DNA from: Bacteroidales bacterium
GTDB taxonomy: Bacteria > Bacteroidota > Bacteroidia > Bacteroidales > UBA932
DNA length: 56,839 nucleotides
Assembly (NCBI GenBank): GCA_017469845.1
Contig: JAFUFP010000026.1
Location: 1 to 56,839 of the forward strand
Reading direction: 5' to 3'
The position numbers were made by a program, and so were the translations under genes. The notes under the pieces were generated by a model. It did no database searches. It saw only the letters and a list, made by a program, of their open reading frames with translations, and had not been told where the DNA came from. Shown here piece after piece: positions 1 to 6,744 of the stretch. The stretch's first letter is position 1, and every line of letters starts with the position of its first letter.

Positions 1-9
1 CCATGAAGA

Positions 10-124
10 GAGGCCGCGGCCTCGCCCGCCCGCACACGCGCCTTATTTATATGGTATGCCTCCTTGTTTGGGTGGTTTATCCACGGCCAAACTGGGTGGT
101 TTTTACCGGCGGAAGTGGGTGGCT
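10..124. mobile_element. possible IS21-family end with repeated GGGTGG boxes
   Basis: Three near-identical boxes, TGGGTGGTTT at 69-78, TGGGTGGTTT at 93-102 and TGGGTGGCT at 116-124, are spaced 24 and 23 bases apart. A 14-base GC-rich perfect palindrome (GAGGCCGCGGCCTC) lies at 10-23. Multiple short terminal repeats around a GGGTGG core are usual in IS21-family elements, so this may be one end of such an element whose istA/istB genes lie left of the window. A 30-codon minus-strand ORF (77-169, starting MTEQEAKYKM) overlaps the boxes and is probably not a gene. No transposase sequence is visible, so the family call is inference. Confidence 0.35.
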
Positions 125-174
125 ATGCTCCGGCGTCGGCATCTTATATTTTGCTTCTTGTTCTGTCATGACAT

Positions 175-765
175 TTACATCAAGGGTTTATAATTCACCA
201 CATCTCTTATGGGCACGAACTTGCCCTTCTCAAGAGAGACATATGACGAAAGCAGCCCACCATTACCATTGAATACCCTGTTGAGGTGTACACACAGTTC
301 TTCGAGTTCTTTCTTCTTCTCAAGGTCGGATTCATCAGCATATATTATGCAGGCCTTCTCTATGGCAACATTATCCGGCCTTGCGTGCACTCCCCTAGAG
401 TCTACCGCTGCCAATGACACGTACTCCATCACGTCCGCATCTATTCCGTCCACAATTGACAGATTCACCCGCTCTGCCCCGCTTGCTTTCAAGGCCATGT
501 TCCAAAGTTCCCCTGCCGCTTTTCGCAAAACCTTCTCCATGACGGGCCTGTCTGAGATGGAAGATTCATTAATGTAGTCCTCCTTCAGCGATAACGGTTT
601 CTTCACATAAATTGAGAGGAGAGACTTGTCTTGATGGTCAACAGAGAATGACAACTCTTTCACCATCGGGAAGATGAACCCATTAAGAACGGTACAAGCC
701 GCCAACGTGCTTGATGTCAACTCATTTCTACGTACCTTGTCAATTCCTAACTTAAAATGCTCCAT
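175..765 (-). CDS. hypothetical protein of the integrated element
   Basis: A 196-residue soluble protein with no signal peptide or membrane segment. I do not recognise the family. The central part (about residues 60-100) has alternating charged and hydrophobic residues typical of an alpha/beta fold, and a charged helical stretch follows (ADESDLEKKKELEELC, near residue 150). It follows the phage-terminase-like HTH gene by 19 bases on the same strand, so the two are probably co-transcribed with the cargo of the integrated element. A role in packaging or replication of that element is possible from position only. Confidence 0.55.
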   Translation of the reverse strand: MEHFKLGIDKVRRNELTSSTLAACTVLNGFIFPMVKELSFSVDHQDKSLLSIYVKKPLSLKEDYINESSISDRPVMEKVLRKAAGELWNMALKASGAERVNLSIVDGIDADVMEYVSLAAVDSRGVHARPDNVAIEKACIIYADESDLEKKKELEELCVHLNRVFNGNGGLLSSYVSLEKGKFVPIRDVVNYKPLM

Positions 766-784
766 AATTGCCAGTATCTATTTA

Positions 785-1186
785 TTAATCCACTTGTTCC
801 CTACGGTCTATTATCTCAACCGTAATCGGCTCCGGAAGTATACTCTCGCCTTTAGTTGTGATGTCAAGCGACTCTCCGAAACCTTCCCGCTTTCCGAGAA
901 CTCCGAGAAGATACCGCAACATATTACCATCCGGCATTACAGACCAGCCCGCAAACTTGCCGGATTCGTCATATCTTGGAATCCCATTTGCTAGATGCCC
1001 TGCCGTTTCAAGGCATTTGTCGAAGAGCCGCCCCCGATACTCAGCGACAACTCTCTTGAAGTTGGGGTCAGCATCCATCCACGAATAAACCGTAGTACGG
1101 TCCACCCCGAAGTCATTTGCTATTGATGTGACGTTCCCTTCATGTTTGGCGGAAACATCCTTAAATCTTGTTAATGTTGGTTTCAT
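785..1186 (-). CDS. HTH DNA-binding protein resembling phage terminase small subunits
   Basis: 133 residues from the ATG at 1186. The reading frame stays open upstream to a TTG at 1240, but that extension is short and lysine-rich and the ATG is preferred. A helix-turn-helix is visible near residues 20-40 (SIANDFGVDRTTVYSWMD). The C-terminal half, with MLRYLLGVLGKREGF followed by a TTKGES segment and a VEIIDRREQV tail, resembles the layout of small terminase subunits and related phage DNA-binding proteins. No large terminase gene is present here, so the protein may instead be a regulator or packaging remnant of the element. Function is inferred from pattern only. Confidence 0.5.
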   Translation of the reverse strand: MKPTLTRFKDVSAKHEGNVTSIANDFGVDRTTVYSWMDADPNFKRVVAEYRGRLFDKCLETAGHLANGIPRYDESGKFAGWSVMPDGNMLRYLLGVLGKREGFGESLDITTKGESILPEPITVEIIDRREQVD

Positions 1187-1279
1187 ATGGACTGTCGAAT
1201 TATGTGGAAAAAAACGCTTCCTTGGGTCTTTTTTCGTCAAAAAAAAGACATACCTAAAAAAGCTTGTACCTCTGGTACT

Positions 1280-1355
1280 CTATTCTATTCTTTTTCTATT
1301 CTTTTTCTATTCTTTTTCTATTCTTTTTCTCTTCTATTCTATTCTATTCTATTCC
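1280..1355. repeat. pyrimidine-rich tandem repeat, period 11 then 5
   Basis: On the plus strand a TATTCTTTTTC unit of 11 bases repeats about four times (roughly 1286-1330) and is followed by four TTCTA units (roughly 1333-1354). It lies in the gap between the 1375-1683 gene and the terminase-like gene, so the transcript would carry a purine-only GAATAGAAAAA tract. Copy number in such tracts can change by slippage and would alter the spacing between the two genes. No function can be assigned from sequence. Confidence 0.8.
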
Positions 1356-1374
1356 CTATCAATGATTGATTTTT

Positions 1375-1683
1375 TTATTGATTTTTTGATTGATTTTTTG
1401 TTCTGTTCTGATTATTTATCGGAGCTCCTTGTCCTTTATTAGCTTGCATCTTGGATTTCTTCAAAATCGGGTATATCATGTCCCATATGAACCTTGCATC
1501 GTCAGGGACCGAATAAAGACTCATGTCCGGTTCTTCGTCATAGAACATATATCGGACTATCGCAAGACACATCATCCCTTGCTCTTTGATGTCCGGCAAC
1601 TCATGAAAAATAGCCTTCGCATATGTCGGGAAGAACCTAAATCCATTCTGCCATACAACCTCATTCACCTTATCGTCCATCAT
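1375..1683 (-). CDS. small hypothetical mobile-element protein (possibly DUF6291-like)
   Basis: 102 residues. The body (about residues 1-75) contains FRFFPTYAKAIFHELPD and a VRYMFYDEEPDMS segment, a pattern I associate with small phage or element proteins near replication genes (DUF6291-like), without certainty. The last 25 residues are a low-complexity Asn/Gln/Lys tail (KNQSKNQ) encoded by AT-rich repeats that continue into the tandem repeat downstream, so the stop position may vary between strains. The start overlaps the end of the upstream HTH gene by 14 bases, which suggests translational coupling. Confidence 0.5.
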   Translation of the reverse strand: MMDDKVNEVVWQNGFRFFPTYAKAIFHELPDIKEQGMMCLAIVRYMFYDEEPDMSLYSVPDDARFIWDMIYPILKKSKMQANKGQGAPINNQNRTKNQSKNQ

Positions 1684-1969
1684 TCGACATTTTATTCAGT
1701 TGATACTTCCCGAATCTCGCTCCGGTTTCTTCATTCTCCACAACTTCCGTTATGATGTCGTAACCGCTGCGTCTCAGCTTGCATATTATGTCCTTCAATG
1801 CAAAGGAATGATAAAGTCGCAAAGCGGTGAGCGGAGTTATGGGATATCCAGCTTCAAGGTGACGTGCCACCCGCCCAATTTTTGTATTGACGGGAAACTT
1901 TCTTAACTTTGTTCTGTCTTCTGCCGCTGAGCACTTCCACTGTGCTTGGCGGCTTTCGTTTTCTCCCAT
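1670..1969 (-). CDS. winged-helix / HTH_39-like DNA-binding protein
   Basis: 99 residues. After a polar N-terminal 35 residues, the pattern GYPITPLTALRLYHSFALKD, then LRRSGYDIITEVVE, then ARFGKYQL matches small winged-helix proteins of the HTH_39 type, which are common in Bacteroidetes prophages and integrated elements. It lies 4 bases after the excisionase-like gene and overlaps the next gene, so the three form one unit. Likely role: DNA binding in control or replication of the element (inference). Confidence 0.6.
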   Translation of the reverse strand: MGENESRQAQWKCSAAEDRTKLRKFPVNTKIGRVARHLEAGYPITPLTALRLYHSFALKDIICKLRRSGYDIITEVVENEETGARFGKYQLNKMSNDGR

Positions 1970-1973
1970 ATCT

Positions 1974-2261
1974 CTACCTCCCTATCATTTGCGCCCTGTC
2001 CCTTATCTCATCGTTTGTCGGGACTCTGTTACGCATGGCCCATGCTTTCACTTCCTCCAATGCGAAGTAGTTATACCTACCGTTTGGCTTATAGAACGGA
2101 ATTTCGTTGTTGCATGTCATCTTGTATAGTTTCGACAGAGATATTCCTAGATACTTTGCAGTTTCTTCCGTAGTGAGAAGGTCCTTCTTGAACCATGGTG
2201 TGTAATCCTTCAGTTTAGCGAGGATTCCCGCTTCAATCAATTTTTGTTCTTCTGTTGTCAT
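1974..2261 (-). CDS. excisionase-like helix-turn-helix protein
   Basis: 95 residues. A MerR/Xis-type HTH_17 domain occupies about residues 27-75: LLTTEETAKYLGISLSKLYKMTC is the helix-turn-helix and NEIPFYKPNGRYNYFALEEVKAWA is the wing plus final helix. Proteins like this bind attachment-site arms and direct excision, or act as small regulators, in Bacteroidetes integrative elements. Its position on the same strand as the integrase and first in the small-gene cluster fits that role. Which recombination direction it favours cannot be read from sequence. Confidence 0.75.
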   Translation of the reverse strand: MTTEEQKLIEAGILAKLKDYTPWFKKDLLTTEETAKYLGISLSKLYKMTCNNEIPFYKPNGRYNYFALEEVKAWAMRNRVPTNDEIRDRAQMIGR

Positions 2262-2457
2262 AAAACTATTATTTTGAGGTTTCGGCTTTCAGGGGTGAGG
2301 GCCATTTCACCTCCTATTAGCCATGTCCCACCATGAAAGAAGATGGCCCCCATCTTCCAAGTTGAAGACAGGGGCAAAGATATACCTTAAACAATTATCA
2401 TCATATGACTGTCATATGAGTGATATTTCTGTCATATTTTTTATAGAACACCATGTT

Positions 2458-3039
2458 CTAAGATTCAGTGAACCCTAAATAATCTCGGATTTCCGTCTTT
2501 AAATCATCGCCAGAGGGATTACGCACATCGGAAAAAGGGAGTTGGCTAAAAGACTTACTCAAACCCTTAACACCGAAATAGTCTTCAAAAGGTTTATAAT
2601 AAACAAGATAAGGATGTTCCTTCATAGCATCATCTGTTTTATTCATAAGGAAAGCAAAAGCCGCCAACTTTGCATTACTCCCCACCCACTTTCCATCCTC
2701 AGAAATAAGCCCCACCATTTTTGCAACCGTAAGATTAGTATGCATTATTGGAGTATCAAGTACATCAGGCAAACTTCTCAGGATAAACTTATCCGATAAA
2801 AAGCGGAGCAACGTTTGGACCCGCTCCCGCAACTTAAGGAGGTTCTCCCCATATCCCCGCTCAATAAGCCGATTCGTGGTCTTATTGTCTACCGCTAAAA
2901 AGTCGCATTCAGTTCTAACCAAGTGGAGTAAAGACGGAACACTTTCTTCCGTCTGTTCGTTCACAAATTTTTTGATATCGTAATCTGTAACCGGACAATC
3001 ATCGTCCAACAGTTTTATAATGAATTCTCCCTGTAACAT
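2458..3039 (-). CDS. hypothetical protein downstream of the integrase
   Basis: 193 residues from the ATG at 3039; a GTG nine bases upstream is also in frame. I do not recognise the family. The protein is acidic and helical, with no signal peptide or membrane segment. It follows the integrase stop by 25 bases on the same strand. Small helical proteins of this kind often follow the integrase in Bacteroidetes integrative elements, sometimes as accessory or immunity genes, but nothing here identifies the function. A gap of 196 bases separates it from the excisionase-like gene. Confidence 0.55.
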   Translation of the reverse strand: MLQGEFIIKLLDDDCPVTDYDIKKFVNEQTEESVPSLLHLVRTECDFLAVDNKTTNRLIERGYGENLLKLRERVQTLLRFLSDKFILRSLPDVLDTPIMHTNLTVAKMVGLISEDGKWVGSNAKLAAFAFLMNKTDDAMKEHPYLVYYKPFEDYFGVKGLSKSFSQLPFSDVRNPSGDDLKTEIRDYLGFTES

Positions 3040-3064
3040 GGTAAACACAACTCATTTATAATCT

Positions 3065-4399
3065 TTAATAAGTTATTTGCGGAAGACTGTATACCGCCTT
3101 TTTCTTTTCCGTATCGAGTGCCTTTACATATACCTCCACCGTCTTGAGGTTCGCATGACCAAGAAGTTTCGCTACAACCGCCACATTCGCACCTCCTGTG
3201 AGTATGTTGGTAGCGAATGAATGCCTTGCACAATGCCATGTGATATGCTTGTCTATCCCAGCCCTTTTCGTCCAATGCCGCAGAGCCTTTAGGCACATTG
3301 TATGGGACGGGAGAGTGAAGATAAGGTCATCCTTGCTCTTGCCGGACCCTTCCGGAGTTCCCACGATTTGCAACAAGTCCTCACGTATCGGCATCTTGAC
3401 CCAACTAGCGGAACTGTGTCCGGAAGTCTTAGATTGTTGGAATGTCAGCACATTCTCTTTGTAATCCATATTGGAATAGCGCAAGTCCTTCACATCGCAG
3501 AATCGTATTCCGGTATAAAGACAGAAGATAAAGGCCCGCCTTATTTCCGGATTCTCGCCCTCATAGTGAGTGCTCAACAATTGCGACATTTCCTCTGTGG
3601 TGAGGATATCCTTTGTCAAGATGTTGTCCTGTTTGCATACCACCTTTAAACAGGGATTTGAAACGAGATAACCGTTTTCCACCGCATACGCAACAACCTT
3701 CTTGAAACGCTTATAAGCGGACACCGCTCCTGAGCCCGTACTGTTTTCATTGAGGTAAGTGACAAATCCTTCTACCATTGACTTGTTCAATTGTGAAGGT
3801 TTCAGATGGTAACGGTAATATTCGTTCTCGTTGATATCATGCCTGCCATAAACGCCTTTGTGCGCCTTCTGCCATTCATCATTAATTGATTGAATTTCAG
3901 ACGGGGTTTTCTTAGTGGCGAGTTCCGGCCAGTGAAGACGAAGATAAGTTTTGAACCGATTAAGGGCGAGTTTGATATTACGTTTGTCTTTCTTCCCGTA
4001 ACCCATATAGTAAGATTCAAAAACGGTCATCAAGTTGTCATTTTTGTGGGAGACGGTGTGCCCCATACCGATTAATATCTTCTTTTCAGCTTCGTTACGG
4101 GCTTCTTCTGCTATACGCCACACCTCAGCGGCCTGTGCCTTTTCCGCAGGGGTTTTAGGCTTGGCGGAACAATAGAGATTCAGATTTTCCTTGCGCCTAA
4201 TGTGCTTTACATTGAACATCGGTTTTCCGGCCATCGGGGAACCTTCCGGATAATACATCCTGTTACCGTTCTCGTCAAGCTTCGGAGTCTCTGTCCGTCC
4301 ATCATAGTAATCAAGGTAGAAGGAAATCCTCCCGCCCTGAAGTTCACGTACCATCAACTTGGGATTTTGTTTAGACTTTGCAGCAGCTACTTTGCTCAT
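3065..4399 (-). CDS. int: tyrosine recombinase (integrase) of the integrated element
   Basis: 444 residues, the usual size for Bacteroidetes integrases. The N-terminal part (about 1-115) is an arm-type DNA-binding region, residues 120-245 form the SAM-like core-binding domain, and the C-terminal part is the catalytic domain. Catalytic residues are visible: Arg299 (in LYTGIRFCD), His389 and Arg392 (HCARH), His415 (LLGHANL) and the nucleophile Tyr424 (VEVYVKA). The set is complete, so the enzyme is probably active. It sits at the boundary with the chromosomal genes, so the attachment site should lie just beyond its start, at about 4500-4645. A perfect TACCTTTG -7 box lies 44 bases before the start. 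Confidence 0.93.
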   Translation of the reverse strand: MSKVAAAKSKQNPKLMVRELQGGRISFYLDYYDGRTETPKLDENGNRMYYPEGSPMAGKPMFNVKHIRRKENLNLYCSAKPKTPAEKAQAAEVWRIAEEARNEAEKKILIGMGHTVSHKNDNLMTVFESYYMGYGKKDKRNIKLALNRFKTYLRLHWPELATKKTPSEIQSINDEWQKAHKGVYGRHDINENEYYRYHLKPSQLNKSMVEGFVTYLNENSTGSGAVSAYKRFKKVVAYAVENGYLVSNPCLKVVCKQDNILTKDILTTEEMSQLLSTHYEGENPEIRRAFIFCLYTGIRFCDVKDLRYSNMDYKENVLTFQQSKTSGHSSASWVKMPIREDLLQIVGTPEGSGKSKDDLIFTLPSHTMCLKALRHWTKRAGIDKHITWHCARHSFATNILTGGANVAVVAKLLGHANLKTVEVYVKALDTEKKKAVYSLPQITY

Positions 4400-4442
4400 T
4401 TGATTTTAGATTTTTACAATTAGATGAAAATAACAACTTTCA

Positions 4443-4450
4443 CAAAGGTA
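4443..4450 (-). promoter_or_regulatory. -7 box of integrase promoter
   Basis: Minus strand TACCTTTG, a perfect match to the Bacteroidetes TAnnTTTG -7 element, 44 bases upstream of the integrase ATG. No good TTTG-like -33 element is found at the expected 19-base spacing. Confidence 0.5.
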
Positions 4451-4468
4451 GCGAATATTCCTCAAAGG

Positions 4469-4499
4469 TGTACTAAAAAAGTGTACTAATTATGTACTA
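4469..4499. repeat. three TGTACTA direct repeats, candidate integrase arm sites
   Basis: TGTACTA occurs at 4469-4475, 4482-4488 and 4493-4499, spaced 13 and 11 bases, just upstream of the integrase promoter and between int and the presumed attachment site. Short direct repeats in this position are usual for arm-type binding sites of the recombinase or excisionase. The assignment rests on position and repetition only. Confidence 0.5.
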
Positions 4500-4624
4500 T
4501 TTTTGACAACTGATGAAAACAAGAAAATCACATGAAATAATTAATTCCATAATTTACAATGATTTTCCATACTATTCCACCAGCTACTTTTTATCTATTT
4601 TCATTTGAAATAGTGGGTTATGTG

Positions 4625-4640
4625 CCCTGAGGGAGCACCA
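4625..4640. repeat. hairpin at the element/chromosome boundary
   Basis: The sequence around GTGCCCTGAGGGAGCAC can fold as GTGC/GCAC and CCC/GGG with one bulged A and a small loop. It lies immediately before the orphan terminator. Together they may be the 3' end of the gene that served as the integration target. It is not a recognisable tRNA end: no T-arm TTCnAnn motif is present. Confidence 0.35.
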
Positions 4641-4643
4641 AAG

Positions 4644-4673
4644 AGCGGAATTCAGAAATGAGTTCCGCTTTTT
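4644..4673 (+). terminator. orphan rho-independent terminator
   Basis: Stem AGCGGAA (4644-4650) pairs with TTCCGCT (4663-4669), followed by a T-run. It reads on the plus strand, yet no plus-strand gene precedes it in the window. The simplest explanation is that the gene it served was separated from it by insertion of the element at the gene's 3' end. Confidence 0.75.
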
Positions 4674-4730
4674 GTTTATATACATTTCTACCATTTCTAC
4701 CGAGGTACCGGGGTATAGGAAATCCCGACT

Positions 4731-5546
4731 TCAGTCTTTCTTCTGTTGGGTTTCTTCATCTGCCTTTCCTTCTCCATTATTTTCAGATTCCGATTCCTTC
4801 TTTTTCTTCTGCGCCTCGCTGAAAGCCTTCCTGTCCGAATCCGTCACCCGGAAAGGAAAGGGAGAAGAAAGCTTGTACACCTTCGGATCAAACCGCAAAG
4901 TATCCTCGAACATCCTTTCATCCAGACCGCGCGGTCTTCCCGGAGGTTCCGGGATATGGAGCTGCGTGGGATTGTACACGCCACCGAAAGGATTGTCGAC
5001 GGATACGCTTCCGCCCGTGAAACGGGACAAGATCCGTAGCAACTTGCGGTCCCGTCTTGAGAGAGTGTCCACTCTTGCCGGCATCCTTTCGATCGAGTTG
5101 AACCGAACGGACTCATCATCCCCAGGGGACCTGCCGTGTCCCGTTTCCATCGGACGTGTGTTCTCGGAGCGGTGATCTCCACCGGGGATTGACAGAATCT
5201 TCGGTAGCAGATCCCCTTTCACGCTCTCCCAGCTTCCGAAATACTCTCTTGCCAGGCCGGACTGCTGCTCGGAATAAGATTGTTCGAGATTGTCCCGAAT
5301 TGAGCGAAGTTGTTCCACGCCCAAGGAAACGCCGTCACTTCTCTCCCCTACCAACAATACGAGGGAATCCCGAACCGATGACGAAATGATCCTCTCCCGC
5401 CTCATCCGTTCCGCTATCGTCACTATATCCTGCCGGAGCTGTTCCCTTCTTTTCAAGGAATCCTTATCCTGCGCAAAAAGGTCCACAGCGAAAAGCATCG
5501 CCGCGGGAATCAATGCAAGGAGGAACAATTTCGGAAGAGAATGCAT
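4731..5546 (-). CDS. exported protein of unknown function
   Basis: 271 residues from the ATG at 5546. The frame is open 65 codons further upstream, but that part is not protein-like, and only the internal ATG gives a clean signal peptide (KLFLLALIPAAMLFAVDLFA, with likely cleavage after the AQ near residue 26). The mature protein is polar and charged: a helical, probably coiled-coil region (about residues 30-90, rich in Arg/Glu/Gln), then a Pro/Gly-rich middle, and a Lys/Glu-rich C terminus (EAQKKKKESESE). It follows the UpxY-like gene by about 200 bases. I do not recognise the family; a periplasmic or surface location is inferred from the signal peptide. Confidence 0.6.
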   Translation of the reverse strand: MHSLPKLFLLALIPAAMLFAVDLFAQDKDSLKRREQLRQDIVTIAERMRRERIISSSVRDSLVLLVGERSDGVSLGVEQLRSIRDNLEQSYSEQQSGLAREYFGSWESVKGDLLPKILSIPGGDHRSENTRPMETGHGRSPGDDESVRFNSIERMPARVDTLSRRDRKLLRILSRFTGGSVSVDNPFGGVYNPTQLHIPEPPGRPRGLDERMFEDTLRFDPKVYKLSSPFPFRVTDSDRKAFSEAQKKKKESESENNGEGKADEETQQKKD

Positions 5547-5745
5547 AACTTCTGATGGAACAACAACTTCATAAGTCAACATCCATGCCATCGGAAAGCT
5601 GGAGAAATTGTTTTGACCGGACGGCTCATCAAAGACGATGGCAAGGCTGGGCGAAAACAAAAAAGAATCCCCTGAAGGATTCCAGAAAATGAAGCGGATT
5701 ACTGAAAAGAAGTAAAAGACGCCGCGAATTAAAAGAGGCACCGAC

Positions 5746-6279
5746 TCAGTCCTCTATCTTCTCCAGAAACTCCGGAGGAATATACGAGACGGCGACAACA
5801 GCCACTCCTGAAACGGCCACGATGAGTTTACGGTCCTTCTTTATCCTCTTTATATAGCCCTCGGCTCCCTTGTAGATACCGTCAATGACCCTGACCTTTT
5901 GCCCCATCTTGAATGCTGAAGAATCTTCTCCGAAATAATGCAGATTCTTGCCGTGGTCAGCGGAAGTGACGAACATGAACATCCGCATCTCCTCGTCATC
6001 GATGGGACCGGGACGCCATGAATCTGGAGACTTGTAGAACATGAAGTCCGCGAAATTCGCCCTCTTGAAATCCATCAACCAGGATTCAGGACAATGGATG
6101 AACATAAGGGAACTTATCAGCGGCTTTTCCTCATAGTGAAGCCCCTTGGAGTCGTACTTCTCCACGGTCTGCATGGGGATATAGGTTTCCACATCCTCGA
6201 CGCCAATCTTTTTCTTTAGAGCCTCCGTCTTGTTGTAGAAAACCTTCAGAGCGTACCACCTGGGGGTTTCTTCCGCCAT
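5746..6279 (-). CDS. UpxY-like transcription antiterminator (NusG paralogue)
   Basis: 177 residues. The N-terminal NusG domain begins WYALKVFYNKTEALKKKI and continues through the LISSLMFIHC strand. The C-terminal KOW-type segment is near residues 120-150 (FKMGQKVRVIDGIYKGAEGYIKRIKKD). UpxY proteins of Bacteroides are NusG-like factors that stop premature termination in the long leader of one particular capsule operon, and are normally the first gene of that operon, followed by upxZ. Here the gene lies downstream of the polysaccharide locus, behind a tRNA, with its own candidate promoter and no upxZ-like partner. It may still act in trans on the structured leader at 36.5-37.1 kb (inference). 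Confidence 0.85.
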   Translation of the reverse strand: MAEETPRWYALKVFYNKTEALKKKIGVEDVETYIPMQTVEKYDSKGLHYEEKPLISSLMFIHCPESWLMDFKRANFADFMFYKSPDSWRPGPIDDEEMRMFMFVTSADHGKNLHYFGEDSSAFKMGQKVRVIDGIYKGAEGYIKRIKKDRKLIVAVSGVAVVAVSYIPPEFLEKIED

Positions 6280-6339
6280 AAATAATCTTTGCTATGAAAA
6301 ATGTCTCTCTCAAAATGCCCCATCCGGGCATAGGAATGG

Positions 6340-6347
6340 CAAATATA
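6340..6347 (-). promoter_or_regulatory. -7 box upstream of the UpxY-like gene
   Basis: Minus strand TATATTTG matches TAnnTTTG exactly, 61 bases before the start codon. The -33 region is not convincing. It lies just past the tRNA terminator, which argues that the UpxY-like gene has its own promoter. Confidence 0.45.
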
Positions 6348-6380
6348 CCCCAATATTTGGAAATAAGCAGCGGAGAGGAC

Positions 6381-6414
6381 AAAAAAACAGCCCGCTGAAA
6401 ACTCAGCAGGCTGA
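6381..6414 (-). terminator. rho-independent terminator after tRNA-Pro
   Basis: On the minus strand a CAGCCTGCTGA/TCAGCGGGCTG stem with one mismatch and a GTTT loop is followed by seven T. It begins a few bases after the tRNA 3' end and should terminate the tRNA transcript. Confidence 0.85.
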
Positions 6415-6421
6415 AAAAGAG

Positions 6422-6494
6422 TCTGGATGAAAGGACTTGAACCTTCGACCTCCTGGTCCCTAACCAGGTGCGCTACCAACTGCGCCACATCCAG
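6422..6494 (-). tRNA. tRNA-Pro (anticodon AGG)
   Basis: A 73-base cloverleaf reads on the minus strand. Acceptor CTGGATG pairs with CATCCAG; D-stem GCGC/GCGC encloses AGTTGGTA; anticodon stem CCTGG/CCAGG encloses loop TTAGGGA; the T-arm carries TTCAAGT. The loop gives anticodon AGG, which reads the proline codon CCU. The C1-G72 pair, A73 and G37 are features of tRNA-Pro and support the assignment. CCA is not encoded. An unmodified A at position 34 is unusual in bacteria, where most tRNA-Pro begin with T, G or C. Confidence 0.9.
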
Positions 6495-6523
6495 AGGTGC
6501 TATCCGTTTCGGAATTGCGGGTG

Positions 6524-6531
6524 CAAAGTTA
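6524..6531 (-). promoter_or_regulatory. -7 box of tRNA-Pro promoter
   Basis: Minus strand TAACTTTG, an exact TAnnTTTG match, ends 30 bases before the tRNA 5' end. No clear -33 element is seen. Confidence 0.5.
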
Positions 6532-6744
6532 GCAATTTTTTTGATTGTTCACACTTTTTATTGAAAAAACATGAAAATCTCTTCAAATCTTTTCCCTTTC
6601 GAAGTGCCGGATGCCCCCAAGAGAAGGCCCGCACCCGCCCTTTTGACGAACCCGAAAGCAGATAAAGGCATCCACAAGAAGCGGAGAAAGTCTCCCCGGA
6701 TAATCCCGGAAAGACTTCCTCGTATAGGACGGACAAGATGGAGA

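Noticed and set aside
1280..1355. CRISPR-like array
   Set aside because: The repeat units are 5-11 bases with no spacers, and no cas gene is present in the window.
4600..4643. A tRNA or tmRNA 3' end at the attachment site
   Set aside because: The sequence ends in a CACCA-like string, but there is no T-arm motif or pairing that fits either RNA.
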